In this document: positions 34,101-47,528 of the stretch, piece by piece | How positions within the stretch are numbered: position 1 is the stretch's first letter | Layout: every line of letters begins with the position of its first letter | NCBI GenBank assembly: GCA_016584305.1 | Contig: JACEEZ010000091.1 | Location: forward strand, 62,001-126,000 | Direction of reading: 5' to 3' | DNA from: Chionoecetes opilio | Taxonomy: Eukaryota > Arthropoda > Malacostraca > Decapoda > Majidae | Length of the DNA: 64,000 nt | The notes under the pieces: generated by a model | What the model was told of the DNA's origin: nothing | The model's database searches: none | Seen by the model: only the letters and a program-made list of their open reading frames with translations | Made by a program: the position numbers and the translations under genes

Positions 34101-37100
34101 CCGGGGCCCTTCTGCTCCTCCCCTGCTGCTGCCCCCCTTTTTTGTCCTCCCTCAAAATTTTTAATTTCCCCCCTTTTTCAGCGGCTCTTCCCGGGGCTTG
34201 GGCCGCGGGGGAGACTGCTGGGCAGGCCCCGGGGACCCCCTCCACAACAGGGGTCCCCCAAAACGCAGGGTCCGTTTAGGCGCCCGCGGAGGGGGTGACG
34301 GGGCGCGTTTTTTTCCTTTTAAACATCCCGAGGAAGGCCGCAGGAAGGCCCCACAGCCCGCCTTTGGGGCCCTCCTTTGGGGGTTGGTGGCCCCCGGGTT
34401 TCCTGGCATGGCTGGTGACGTGAGGTCTGGAGTTTCATTGTTATACTCTTCAGCTCCATCACCCTGAGTCTGATATACAGATGAAGGTGCACGCAAAACA
34501 GGGAGGGTGGCAATATAAATTTTCTTCCAAAACACATAATTGCAACAAAGCCTAATAAGGGCAGCAGGGACAGGAAGAGATAGGAGTTAGCAGCAGCTTA
34601 GAGTTATGAAGAATAGAACTTTGTAGGTTCTATTCTTCATAACTCCAAGCTGCTGCTAACTCCTACCTCTTCCTTTCTTCTTCTTCTTCTTCTTCTTCTT
34701 CTTCTTCTTCTTCTTCTTCTTCTTCTTCTTCTTCTTCTTCTTCTTCTTCTTCTTCTTCTTCTCCTCCTCCTCCTCCTCCTCCTCCTCCTCCTCCTCCTCC
34801 TCCTCCTCTTCCTCCTCCCCCTCCCCCTCGTCCCCCTCCTGCTCGTCCCCCTTCTGCTCGTCCCCCTCCTGCTCCTCCTTCTCCTGCTCCTCCTCCTCCT
34901 GCTCTTCCTCCTCCTGCTCGTCCCCCTCCTGCTCCTCCTCCTCCTCCTCCTGTTCCTCCTCCTCCTGCTCCTCCTTCTCCTGCTCCTCCTCCTGCTCATC
35001 CCCCTCCTGCTCCTCCTCCTTCTCCTTCTCCTTCTCCTTCTCCTTCTCCTTCTCCTGCTTCTCCTTCTCCTGTGATCTGGACTGCAAACTTGTATCTAAA
35101 ATATCAAAATTTGCTGATGACACCAAATTTGGCGGTAAAGCATATACAGGTAGTCGTCGACTTACAACCTACGCAACTTACGACTTCAACTTTACGACCG
35201 GCGGTACGACAGTATAATATACGTGTAAATTAATATATATAATAATACGATAATATACCGTAAATGGCGGCATATAAGTCGACCAGGCATACAAGTCGAC
35301 CTCATGATTATTAGCTCAAGATTACGGGTTAGGCCTATACTTGCCGTATAAGTCGACTCCAAAAATACGGTAGGCTACTGATAGGCCAAAGCTTACAAAG
35401 TCTTTACCCCCGTTGTGTATGGTCACGATATATTTGTAGATCAGAATTACTGGTTGTATTGTTAGAATGTGAGGTACGATGAGTTGAGCGGACAGCGCTG
35501 GCGCTCGGCGAGCAGCCAGGCAATTGTTGTTGTAGTTATCTGACTGGCCGCTTCGGTACAGTGGCGTTCCGGTCAGTTGTTTACAATCTGTGTATCAGCT
35601 GTTGGAAATAGCCTATGGTTTTGTGTAGATTTAAACTGATTTTATATTATTATTTTATTATTTATATATTAATCAGTGTGTTAAATATGTTAAGTAAGTT
35701 CACCGAACACCAGTTTTATTTGGAAATATTTGTGGTAACCTGCTGGGGTTACGGTAAGTGGTGTACAGCGATTTTTAGTAGTGCTGATCCACTTGTTTGC
35801 CACTCGTTGGTAAAGGTTCGTATTTTATCCTTGCTGTATAAGTCGACCCCTAGTTTTGGAGAGATTTTTTCAGGCTCAAAGAGTCGAGTTGTACGCCGCC
35901 ATTTACGGTACGTAAGGTAATTATAGCATAGGCCGACTTACGACCAGATCAGATTACCAATCAAGGTCGTAAGTCGACGACTACAACTAGTCGGCGACTT
36001 ACGACCTATGTAGATTACAACTGTTCGACTTTACGACCGGCGGTGAATTTTGATAGAATGGTAGAAAATGTTGATAAAATGTGTAGAAAGATGATAACGG
36101 TACTAAGACAGTGGTGATACGATGGTTATAACAATAATGAACAAAGAAAATGTTGATAAAATATGACTTAAAGATGATTATAATAGTATCATACAGTATA
36201 ATATTATAATACACTGTATAATTATAACATAGGCCGCCTTACGACCAGATCAACTTATGACCGATCGGTCGTAACCAATCAAGGTTGTAATTCGACGACT
36301 AGTTGTACTTGTACTAGAGAAAACTGCGAACTCATGCAACGTGATCCAGACAAACTATCAGATTGGAGTGATAAATGGCTATTGAAATTCAATTCCGATA
36401 AATGTAAAGTAATGCATATAGGTAACAATAACCTCAAATATAACTATCAAATGCAAAATACGTCATTAACTGAAGTACAGCAGGAAAAGGATTTAGGTGT
36501 CATCATTAATAATGATCTTAAAACGAGTATGGATTGCCTAGCTGCCAGTAAAAAGGCGAATATGATGTTGGGCTTCATTAAACACAACTTTGAACTTAAA
36601 ACTCTGAAAGTAATCACACGTTTTTACACGTCTTTGGTTAGGCCACACTTAGAATATGCCGTTCAATTCTGGTCGCCTTGTTTTGTAAAAGATCAAGCCA
36701 AAAACTAATCAGTTTAAAGAAGAGCAACCAAACTGATTCCATCTCTGCGAAATTCATCCTATGAAGAGTGACTGCGGAAACTTTGTTTTCCTTAAAGGAT
36801 CGCAGAATCCGTGGGGACTTGATAGAAATCTCTAAGATCCTTAAAGGATTTGATGTTATTAATCAAGAGAATCTATTCGAGCTTTCTCATCACGTGACAA
36901 CAAGAAACAACGGTTTAAAACTGATTGGTCAAAATTGGTCAAAAATTATTTCAATGTTAGAGTTGTAAATTGATGGAACAAATGACCAGCAAATGTTGTC
37001 GAAGCCAGCACAATAACTTTTAAACCATTAAAAACTTTATAACAATTCAAAACAGACTGGATGTAAAGTAAATGGGTTTTTATATTGCCCCGCGAATTTA

Positions 37101-38280
37101 TTTTATATCGTCCCCCCCCCGGATCGATTAGTTGTAGTTGTAGTTAGCATACTTCATATCCTATCATTCTTCACTACGAAACTTCCATGTTCCTATCTTC
37201 TTTAGGGACATGGTATCCTATTCCAACTGTCCCCTTACATGTAGTTGATAGTTAGTAGTATGTAGTTCACAAAGGTGGGCACCAAACCGTTAATTAACGA
37301 AGTTAACATTTTCGTTAACGATTTAACTTTTAAGTTAACTTTGGAAATCATTATCGGACTAATTAACTTCCGTTACATTTAACTTCCGTTAACTCAAGTC
37401 CGCTAACCCAAAAATTTCATAAAAACCGTTAAACGTTTAAAAGTTTCTATTATTTTCAGATTTTCAATACAGATGTAGAGTCTTAGCATATTTAATATTG
37501 TACGCGTCATTCTTTCAACCCCGATATAACGCTACTTATTATTATAAATAACTTCAATTAAACTTCGAATTGTGAGTTCAAAATGATATTTTATGTATTC
37601 GATATTTAAGCAATTATTTTCTATTAATAGATCATATAAAGTTTCTTTAATAAACAAATAAGATATTGCACCATAGCACGCAACGCAGCGCTATATATAA
37701 AAGGAAGTGCCAGTAGAAAGAGGACTCACTTCACTCTGGAGAGCTATTACGGTTACAACGTGAGTATTTGTTATTATAGCGATAAAATCTGCCTTTTTTA
37801 ACTCTAAAGCAAAAAAAAACGAGTTTTTTGGGTTCTAAAGCCCTTAAAAAAAAACCATAAAGGCTGATTGTATAGTTTTGGCACTTTTCAAAGGTGTTTG
37901 TAGGTGGTTTTAGAGCAAAAACTGATTTTTTTCTATTTTTCTAGAATAAAAATTAACGTTATCGGTTTATCGATAACTTCCGTTACATTTTTAAAGAATT
38001 AACTGATGAACGGTTATCGAAGTTAATTTTTTGGATAACGGATTAACGATTAACGAAGTTAACTTTTTGATTAACGGCACCCACCACTGGTAGTTCAGCA
38101 GATACCCTCGTTATAGACCAAAAGGTCTCCTGGTATCTGTTCTTCCTATGTATTCCTATGTATTCCACTGACCAGGCATTCCTTCGGGGGATTATCACTC
38201 CCAAATGACTTGTCTTCTGCCTCTCCGCTTCTCCTTTCATCCTTCACATCCATCTCCTTGTTTTCCTTCTCTCCTCATTA

Positions 38281-38325
<45 letters not shown>

Positions 38326-38555
38326 CTCCTCTCTCTCTCTCTCTCCTCTCTGCTTTTTTATTTGTTTTTATTAGAATTTTAATGTTTTACAATTTTTTAA
38401 TGTTTTACAATTTTTTTATTTGTATATCATCATATCATATATCAAAATCATGTTCAGTATTCTACCTTTAACACATGTTATCTTATTCAGAAATATTGTA
38501 AGACTCATTACTATGTTTAAAGAATAGCCATTGTAACAATGGAAATAAAATTCTG

Positions 38556-38601
<46 letters not shown>

Positions 38602-40128
38602 GATTTACTTCTCTAACTCATAAGATCATGATTTACTTCTCTAACTCATAAGATCATGATATACTTCTCTAACTCAAAAGATCATGATTTACTTCTCTAA
38701 CTCATAAGATCATGATTTACTTCTCTAACTCATAAGACATTTTTTGTTTCAGGGCGAGCATTGTGTCTGCCAAGTTTCACTTGGTGGATCTGGCCGGCAG
38801 TGAACGTGCCAAGAAGACGGGAGCCACGGGGGAGAGGTTCAAAGAGGGGGTGAATATTAACCGGGGTCTCCTGGCCTTAGGCAATGTCATTTCAGCCCTT
38901 GGTGAGGAAGGGGGTCGAGGTCATATTCCATACAGAGATTCCAAATTGACCAGACTGCTACAAGGTAATTATTTTATTTATGTATAACATTAGTCATAAG
39001 TGAAGTACTTGTAGTATTCCAGTGGTATGGCTAGGGAGAGAAACATTTTCATGAAAGTTTGTTTCTATTTATACAACCTTCAAGCGAAGGTATGCTTTAA
39101 AATCATGATATTGATTAACTTAGGTTATATGTTGGTTTAAATGTTGGGACTCATAACTGTGAGAGGGTTGAGGTGTTTGCAGCATCAGTCTTATTTTGCA
39201 GACTCCCTTGGAGGCAACTCCCACACAGTGATGGTGGCCTGTGTGTCACCCGCCGACAGTAGCATGGAGGAGTCCCTCAGTACTCTCCGCTATGCTGACC
39301 GGGCCCGCAAGATTAAGAACAAACCCATTATCAACCGGGATCCTCAGGCTGCTGAACTGGCCAACCTGAGACAGCAGGTAAGGGAAAGTAGGATATAGTA
39401 CAGTCATACTTTCAGGAATCAAAAGAAATGTATTATTTTGCTACTCACATATGGTAGATTTTGATGACATATTTGAGTAAATAGATTATTTTTCCAGACA
39501 ATTAGTCTTCTCCCAAATAAGTTTGGTGGTTCATGATAATACCGGATTCCTTGAAAAACATTTGAGATAATTTATAAACCTAAACTTTGACATGACCTAC
39601 AATTATGGTGGGACTTAAAATTCAGTCAATTTGAGAACAAAGATTGAGAAATTTATAATCCCCAAACAAATGTTTATGCACCTATTCTCTCTCTGCTTAT
39701 ATTAGCTCTGTAACAACATTTTGTAATATTCCTTTAGATAAAGCTGGATATTTATTTTGATAAATTCATGGGATGTGGTTCCATATATGTTAATGCAACA
39801 AATTTAAAAAAATGTATATGTGTTTCAGCTTATGCAGCTGCAGGTTCAGTTGTTGGCCTCCAGCAACAGTGGCGGAGGAACAACAAGTTCCAGTGAGGAT
39901 GTAAGTGTTTTGATGTTTGTTGCTACTTGTGTTGTGTGGGGCTCTGGCTTTCTTAACTCTGGTGGCACTTCCTATAGTCTTTCCATTTTATTAAGTCACT
40001 TGGGGAAATTATCCACCAACCACCCTCTCGATTATTAGTAGAGTGGTAGTTTTATTCCCCCCCCCCCCCCCCCCCCCCCCCCACTTATGAGGGAGGTATT
40101 GTTTGCTCACCATAGGGGGAAAGTAGGA

Positions 40129-40186
<58 letters not shown>

Positions 40187-42202
40187 TAATTATAATTATA
40201 ATGGTAATGGGTAGAAATTAAAGCGACTAAAATGACTTGATACAGTGGAAAGACTATAGTATTCATATTCAGATCTTATATAGTACGATTATGTGGAAGC
40301 ATATTTTATCAATCCTTTAATTCCTTGATAGGTGAGCGTTCTCCTGAATCGGAACCAGGCAATGCAGGAAGAGATCAAACAGCTGACTCAGGCGTTGCAG
40401 ACAGCACTTGATGAAAACACCAACATGGCAGAGAGGGCCATCATGGTGAGGGTTGTGCTCCTTGTGTTCTATTACTTCAATGTTTATTTGCATTATCACC
40501 CTATCTTGACCAGCTTAACCCCTTGAGGACCAGAACGTAATTTCCATTGTAATTTGGTACAATTAGAAGATTCTAATTAATATAAGCAATGTTTGCAAGA
40601 TTGATTTGACCTGTTAAGTATCCTTGTCAACTAATTAATTTGATTTATTTAGTTACTTTTCATAATTTTATGGCTAACAACAGACGATTTTATATAGTAA
40701 AGGAAAGATCTGGGCGTGAAGGGGTTAATGCAATTTATGTGAATTAAAGAGAAAGGTTCAGTGTAATGTAATGAATGGATACTTAAAACAAGTGGTGCCT
40801 TTTCTGTGTGTGTGTGTGTTGTGTGTGTGTGTGTGTGTCTATGTCTATGTATGAGAAGGTCTGTCTGTGGGTGAATTTGTGAATCTTGTTTTGAAAGAAG
40901 GTACATTTAATTTTTATTGATGTTTTCAGGCAGAGTTGTCAAGGGAACGTATGAAAGTGAAGATGGGGGAGCTGCTTGCACAGACTGGAGCAACTTATGA
41001 AACCTTGAATAAAACCTTCGATGTGTCCTCCAACCCACAGTTTGAGGATCACCTTAACCTTGTCAAGGATTTGCAAGGCAAGATTATTGATCTACAGGTA
41101 AGATTTTTGTCATGTGGAATTTTCATGACAAGAAGTTGGCTCTAAACCTAACTAACAACCAAGGATCTTCAGAGATCATTATGTATGCTTGTAGTGCAGG
41201 TCAAGAGGAGACGTGGTTTTGAGTCCATAGGCTGGTTTAGACAATTTGGGCTTGTACCCTTTCACGCTAAACCCCTGTCCACCAAGCAGAGAATTATTTA
41301 TTTTTTTTCTTTTCTTTTTTATGTTGAAACCTATAGCGCCAGTAGGCTATTTATATCTGTATGGAGGGACGTGATGGTTGGCCCTCCGCCCGTTGGTTGG
41401 CGCAGGCTGGATTTTTTATAGTTACACCTGTGATGTTATAGGTGAAGGTACAGGATGTAAGCCGAGGAGTTGTGACCTCATGATGCTGGCAGGAGCTGAG
41501 GGTGGCCATCCTTCACTCCTGTAAGGGTGGATGTAGTGTGTGAGTGTGTAGTGTGTACCCTTGCTGTGTGAAAGGCCAGCAATGGTCTACACGTCACATT
41601 CTGATGGGTGGTAGACAGGCATTAGATAGTTAAAAAACTAAGAGACGATATATCTAGACAGATGAAAGAGCCATCTTATTAATGCAAGAGTTAATAATTT
41701 TCTTTGCACTTTCATCCCTTACACTGGTGAACTCTCGAACTCTTCCTGATTTCATGTTTTCACCTTACCACTTTGATCTCATTGACTCATGGCATCAACT
41801 ACCAACAGAGTGAACAACACCGAGGAGCAAAGGCAATAATGGATCATGAGCTCTCTCGCCATAATATCTCCAACACCTCGATGGCCCCCCAGCCTGACAC
41901 TTCTCCCACTGACACGCCCTGTGGTGAGATGCAGCAGGAGGACGGCAGCACGGAGGAGATGGCTAAAGAATTTGGGACAGAATTTACACTACGGCAGGCG
42001 GCACTAAATGAAGAACTGCAGGTATTTGTCTCTGTTTTCATTGTGTCAAGCTGTTTGTGTCCTTTATTTTAGATATTTTGTACATATGTGGACTATTAGT
42101 TAGGACAGTTAGTGACAGGACATTAGGATTAGTTGGTTAGTCATTAGCTTAAGTTAACTCGTCTTATTGTTGTTATTTTTTTTGCCTGTATGCCTCCGGG
42201 TG

Positions 42203-42243
<41 letters not shown>

Positions 42244-45200
42244 GAGGTATATAGCTATTATCAATTATTTGCTTTAGTACTTAAATTCATTCCCTCGTCC
42301 ATATATTATGTAGTTTTTTTGCTTGTATGCCTTCGGGTGAGAATAAAATTATTATTTTTATTATTATTATTATTATTAGTTCATATTTCAGGTTATTGTC
42401 TACTGTACCGATTGGTTGTAATTTCAGGGTTTGAATAGAGCACTGGCAATGAAAGAAGAATTAATGAACAAGATGACTGTGAATGATACTCAATTTGTCG
42501 CAATGAGAGAACAACATGAGAAAGAAAAGAAGAACCTTGAAATACACATTGATCTTCTTGGTAAGGAAAAGGATCAACTCCTGCAGCAGCTGAAGGTCTC
42601 TGGTCATGGCTCAGCTACCAGCAAGTACGTCCCTGTTGTATTGATCATTTGTAATCACCTCATTTATTACTTAACCCCTTCACGTCCAGATCTTTCCTTT
42701 GATATATAAAATAGTCTGTTGTTAGCCATAAAATTACGAAAAGTAACTTAATATACCAAATTAGCTAGTGGACAAGGATACTAAACAGGTCATATCTATA
42801 AAACTGCTTATATTCACTAAAAATCATCTAATGGTACCCAAATTACAATGGAAATTATGCTCTGGGCCTCAAGGGGTTAATATCTTCAGTTTGTGGTTTA
42901 AATATGCACAGGTCGTCATCTTCACAGATGATGAAAGAAAATGGAGCAGAGAGGGAGGATAGAAATATTGAATGTGAGGTTAAATATAATGCAAATAATT
43001 GGCCCATTACAAAGCAACCTGTTGGAAGAATGGACAGATGGAGACTGTTCAAGGCTTGCAGGTTTCAACCACCTTGTGATCTTTCTGTTTTATTGTAGTA
43101 CCTTGGGATGCAGTGATCAATGCTTTAGTGAAGAAAAACATGGATTTCTCATTACCTCTTAAGAATTTTATCTGTTGATAGAGATCCTCCCTAAAGGGGC
43201 GGTCACACTAGCCATTTTTACCCGTGGACTGGGCGGTTTAGCGTGGGCTGGGCGTCCAATGGCCGTCCAGTGGCTGAAAAACTGCCCAGCATCGACGCCC
43301 AGCGGTGGACGGAGCGAATCGTTTATCCGTGGGCGACCCAACCTCACTATGTCTGGGCAGCAGAGAGGATTGAGGGTCTATAGTATTGACAGCAAGCTAA
43401 TTTAAGAAAATTATGTATCTTTATTCAAGAATAAGGATAATACATCGTAGTAATCCTAGATAATTACATTTTTCTGAGATGATCAACGATGAGGGACTAT
43501 ACAATGATCACTAAATCAAAGCTACACACTCGCTTGACCTTGGAGCTTCAAGTATAAACAAAGCCGTAATGCCGTATGAATAAAACCCGTTCTTTGTGTT
43601 ATTAAGGATTGCGAAGATTCCCTGAGGAACTCTATGACCCCTGGTGATGTCCTATGATGCTATCACAGGCGTGGCACCAGCAGTAGTGAGGGGCAGGGGA
43701 CAGACGTAGGCGGTGCGGTTTATGAAACCCATCGATGGGAGTTTTTGCCGAAAAACCAACCGAGAATTCTCGCCGACGTGGAAATTTTAACCTAAGCAGG
43801 ACATTGGCATCTTACTTAACCTAAATGAGCAAGCTTTTGCTGGCATTTCATCCCTGAATGCAGAAATACAGGTAAAACCTAGGTAATAATGGACGAGGAC
43901 TGAGGTCATTCAGTAACACCGACAAATTTTTCCTGCCCCAAAATAGGTGCTTTTTCGAATGGAGATAGTTTTATTTTCCGGAAACCAATAGTTTTCATAC
44001 AAAAAAAAAAAAATCACCGAATTTTATGGTCGCCGTTTCCATTAATAACACTGAATCTCCATCAGAAAAAGCACTAAAACTTGACCGGGAAAAATGTGTC
44101 AGGGTCTCAGATAACAGGGAAGTGATTGAATAGAACATACCAAACCTAACCTTAACCTAACCTTATAGGTTTTAATGAAACCTAACCTAACCTTAACCAC
44201 AAAGTATACCTAACCTAACCTTATAGGTTTTAACGAAACCTAACCTAACCTTAACCACAAAGTATACCTAACCTAACCTTAACCACAAAGTATACCTAAC
44301 TTAACCTTATAGGTTTTAATAAAACCTAACCTAACCTTAACCTAAGGGGTTAGGTTAGGTATACTTAGTGGTTAAGGTTAGGCTAAGTTTCATTAAAACC
44401 TATAAGGTTAGGCTAAGGTCAGGTTTGGTATGTTCTATTCAATCACTTCCCGGTTATCTGAGACCCTGACAAATTTTTCTTGGTAAAGTTTTAAGTGTTT
44501 TTTTTATAGAAATTCAGTGTTTTTAATGGAAACGGCGACCATAAAATTCGGTGAAGAATTTTTTTATTGTATGAAAACTATTGCTTTCCGGAAAATAAAA
44601 TTATCTCCATTACAAAAAGCACTATTTTGGGGCAGGAAAAATTTGTCAGTGTCTCTGAAAATGACCGCGAAGTCCTCGTCCATTATTACCAAAGCCTGAT
44701 TAAATGTGTAAATTGGGTCCTGTAGTATCAAGAATTGGAAGACTCGCCGCTGGCGGCGAGAGTTCCGATCGGCGACAGTTCCAGGTACCCACCGCCGATA
44801 GGAATTCTCGCCGCCGTCGTCAAGTGTTCCAATTCTTGATATTACAGGACCCAATATCATTTAATCAAGTTTTACCCGTGTTTCTGCATTCAGGGATGAA
44901 ATACTATCGTTAGCTTGATCAGTTAGGTTAAGTTAGGTGCCAATGCCCAGGTCAGGTTAACATTTTCACGTCGGCGAGAGTTCTAGATTGGTGTTTCGGC
45001 GACAGTTCCATAAACCCGGCGGTGTTTACTCACGGCACACTCAGGTGTGCCGTGAGTTGTCGCGTGGATATCTCTTAATACCCAAATATACCGAAATACA
45101 CCTAAACACATACCAAAATATACCAAAATACACCGAAAAATACCGATAATACACCTAAATATTCCGAAATATACCGAAATACAAAAAAAAATACCGATAA

Positions 45201-47364
45201 TACACCTAAATATACCAAAATACACCGAAATACACCCTGAACACGTTTAAAAAATGTATGTATTATGTCTCTTGATACCTTATTTTAGTGTATTGTCATG
45301 TATTTCGGTGTATTACGGTATATTTTGGTATTAAGAGACGCCGTTGTCGCGTTTGTTTTGATTTGAGATCTGCCTAGCACTGGGCTGGGTGGCGCCGCGG
45401 CCAGACAGTAGTGTGACCACTTGCTCTGGGCGCCCAGAAGTAGCTCTGCTCCCAGCCCACGCAAAACCGCCCAGTCCACGGGTAAAAATGGCAAGTGTGA
45501 CCGTAGCTTAAGTGGCCAGTATAAGGTTGGCTCTTAGACATATCCCTTCATCCTCCCTATAAAAATCAGTCCATACAACTGTGACATTGCCATGGAGCTG
45601 GAATAATCACTATGTCTCTTAATACTTCATTTAATAAAGTGATCTGCACTACTAATTTTTGTTTTACCACACTCTCAGGCTGTCTGAACAACGGCGAAAG
45701 AAAGTCCAAGAACTAGAGGCCCAGATTACATCTCTCAAACATAAACAAAAGGAACAATTGAAGCTGTTACGCATGAAGGAGCAGTCAGAGCAAAAAGTTA
45801 ATAAATTGAACACAGAAATTCAGGTGAGAACAAGGCAACAAAGATGATATGTGATGAACTTTTTAATTTTTCCATCTGACTTACACCTTAACTCTTAACT
45901 CCTACATTCCATTGCATAGTTGGTCCTTTAATTGTTGCCTACCACTATCTTCATTGTTGTCAGTCATGTAAACTTGCAAAGATGTCTGTCCCACTTGATG
46001 CCTTACTGCATGATATTACAAAGTTTATGCCATATCTGTCCTTTTCACTGATTTATTAGTAATTCAATGCCTTATAATATTTGTGTGTGCATGCCTTTTT
46101 TTGATCAGTTTTCATTGTTATTATTTTTTTTTAGATATGGCTAAGTGAGGTTCTTGCATTTTCTGATCAAGGAATGATTCAGTCACCATTCATGGGGCAC
46201 AAAACATGTAGAAGGTTTAATTGATAAAAGCTTAGTTTTTGACAGGAATTTAGAAGCTACTCTTTCTGGCTTTCTACCCTCATCTATCTAATATACTATA
46301 GGAGTAGCCGTGTGTCTGTTTTGGGTAGCCGAAACTGTAAATTCAATTTTGATGAGAGTAGGCTCAAAAAATCTCAAATAAATCGTAGGTGGTAAGCGGC
46401 TTGGTCCCATGTCGATTGAATTATTTTGAAGGGGGGTTTTGGGCTAAAAACACTGAGTATTAAATTACAGGATAAACTCTGCGGTAACGTCTTGCCGCAT
46501 TCCACAAACTCAGTAGACTCATGGACGTTTGTGTGCGTGTGTGAGTGTGTGTGTGTGTGTGTGTGTGTTGGAATCATACGGAACACAAAGGGTTGGAATC
46601 ACACGGAACATGGTCTACCCCGAGGCACTTTGACCAGTGACCAACGACAGCAACAACACGATTGGAGTTTGCAATCACATGTTGTCTAATATATACTACT
46701 ACTAAAAACATCAATACATGGGTCCAAAGGGCCCACAAGCACTTGTGAGAAACTATAACTTGCAGGGGAGGAAGTATCCCTCCCTCCATCACAGGGTTTT
46801 ATTTTACAACACAAGCAATAATTTCCAAACTTTTAATTCTTGTGTAAGGAATGAAAGAACCACAAACATTTATGACCTTTTTTGTGATAGATAGATAGAA
46901 ATAAATAGATAGAAATATTTGTTCTTGTTTCTTAATACTGTTTTCTTAATTATTTTCCCATCTTTTCAGGCAATGAAGGCAACTCGAGTGAGACTCATCC
47001 GACAGATGAAGGAGGACAGTGAAAAGTTTAGACAGTGGAAGGCTCAGAAAGACAGAGAGGTAATGTCACAAACTTCAAAAAGAAGTCACAGCTGTTTCAG
47101 ATTTGTTGTGTTATTGTCACAGTTTTGAAAGGATGATTCCATGTTTCCATCCCTGATCCGTAGCTGCCTGATAAACAGCTGAGCAGGCTATGCAGCTTAT
47201 GTAACTTATATTTTTCTTACCATCTGGTGCCTAGATTCCTCCCCAAGACCTCACCCCATGTCTCCTTTAGTCTATTTGGTGGCTGGAACTCTATCCCCAA
47301 GACTTTTGTTTCATATGGAAATAGAAAACAAACTCACATAAGGTTGTCAGTGGGAAAAGCAATA

Positions 47365-47403
<39 letters not shown>

Positions 47404-47444
47404 TTTTTTATTTTTTTATTTATTTATTTATTTATTTATATATA

Positions 47445-47528
<84 letters not shown>

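Larger units (their letters stand above)
28740..34560. other. Region with inflated homopolymers, probably unpolished assembly
   Basis: Runs of four or more identical bases (AAAA, GGGG, TTTT, CCCC) are far denser than in neighbouring DNA, and coding frames shift every few codons. This looks like raw error-prone read sequence. Within it, 28821-31700 is a hAT transposon. 32300-34470 is GC-rich DNA of unknown nature with only spurious frames. Confidence 0.7.
35072..38165 (+). mobile_element. CR1-like LINE fragment (3' half) interrupted by nested DNA transposons
   Basis: It begins inside the RT at [16 protein letters not shown] (motif FADDT) and resumes at 36308 with a typical post-RT region ([42 protein letters not shown]). 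It continues in shifted frames ([18 protein letters not shown]) and ends in a 3' UTR with CCTATGTATTCCTATGTATT tail repeats. It is split by elements at 35147-36305 and 37270-38089. The upstream part is lost at the microsatellite. Confidence 0.85.
43195..45508. mobile_element. PIF/Harbinger-like element, 2.3 kb, TAA target
   Basis: The left end AGGGGCGGTCACACTAGCCA continues ACCCGTGGACTGGGCGGTTT. It is mirrored for about 58 bp at 45452-45508. TAA flanks both sides (43192-43194 and 45509-45511), as expected for PIF/Harbinger. No transposase remains, and the middle is occupied by a foldback element. Confidence 0.85.

Noticed and set aside
32688..34298. Long frames in the GC-rich block on both strands
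   Set aside because: No domain or motif is recognisable, frames overlap on opposite strands and the block has read-error features. High GC alone gives long stop-free frames.
34637..35126. Glu-rich and Arg-rich minus-strand frames of 120-156 codons
   Set aside because: They are translations of the (TTC)n/(TCC)n microsatellite and run into CR1 sequence.
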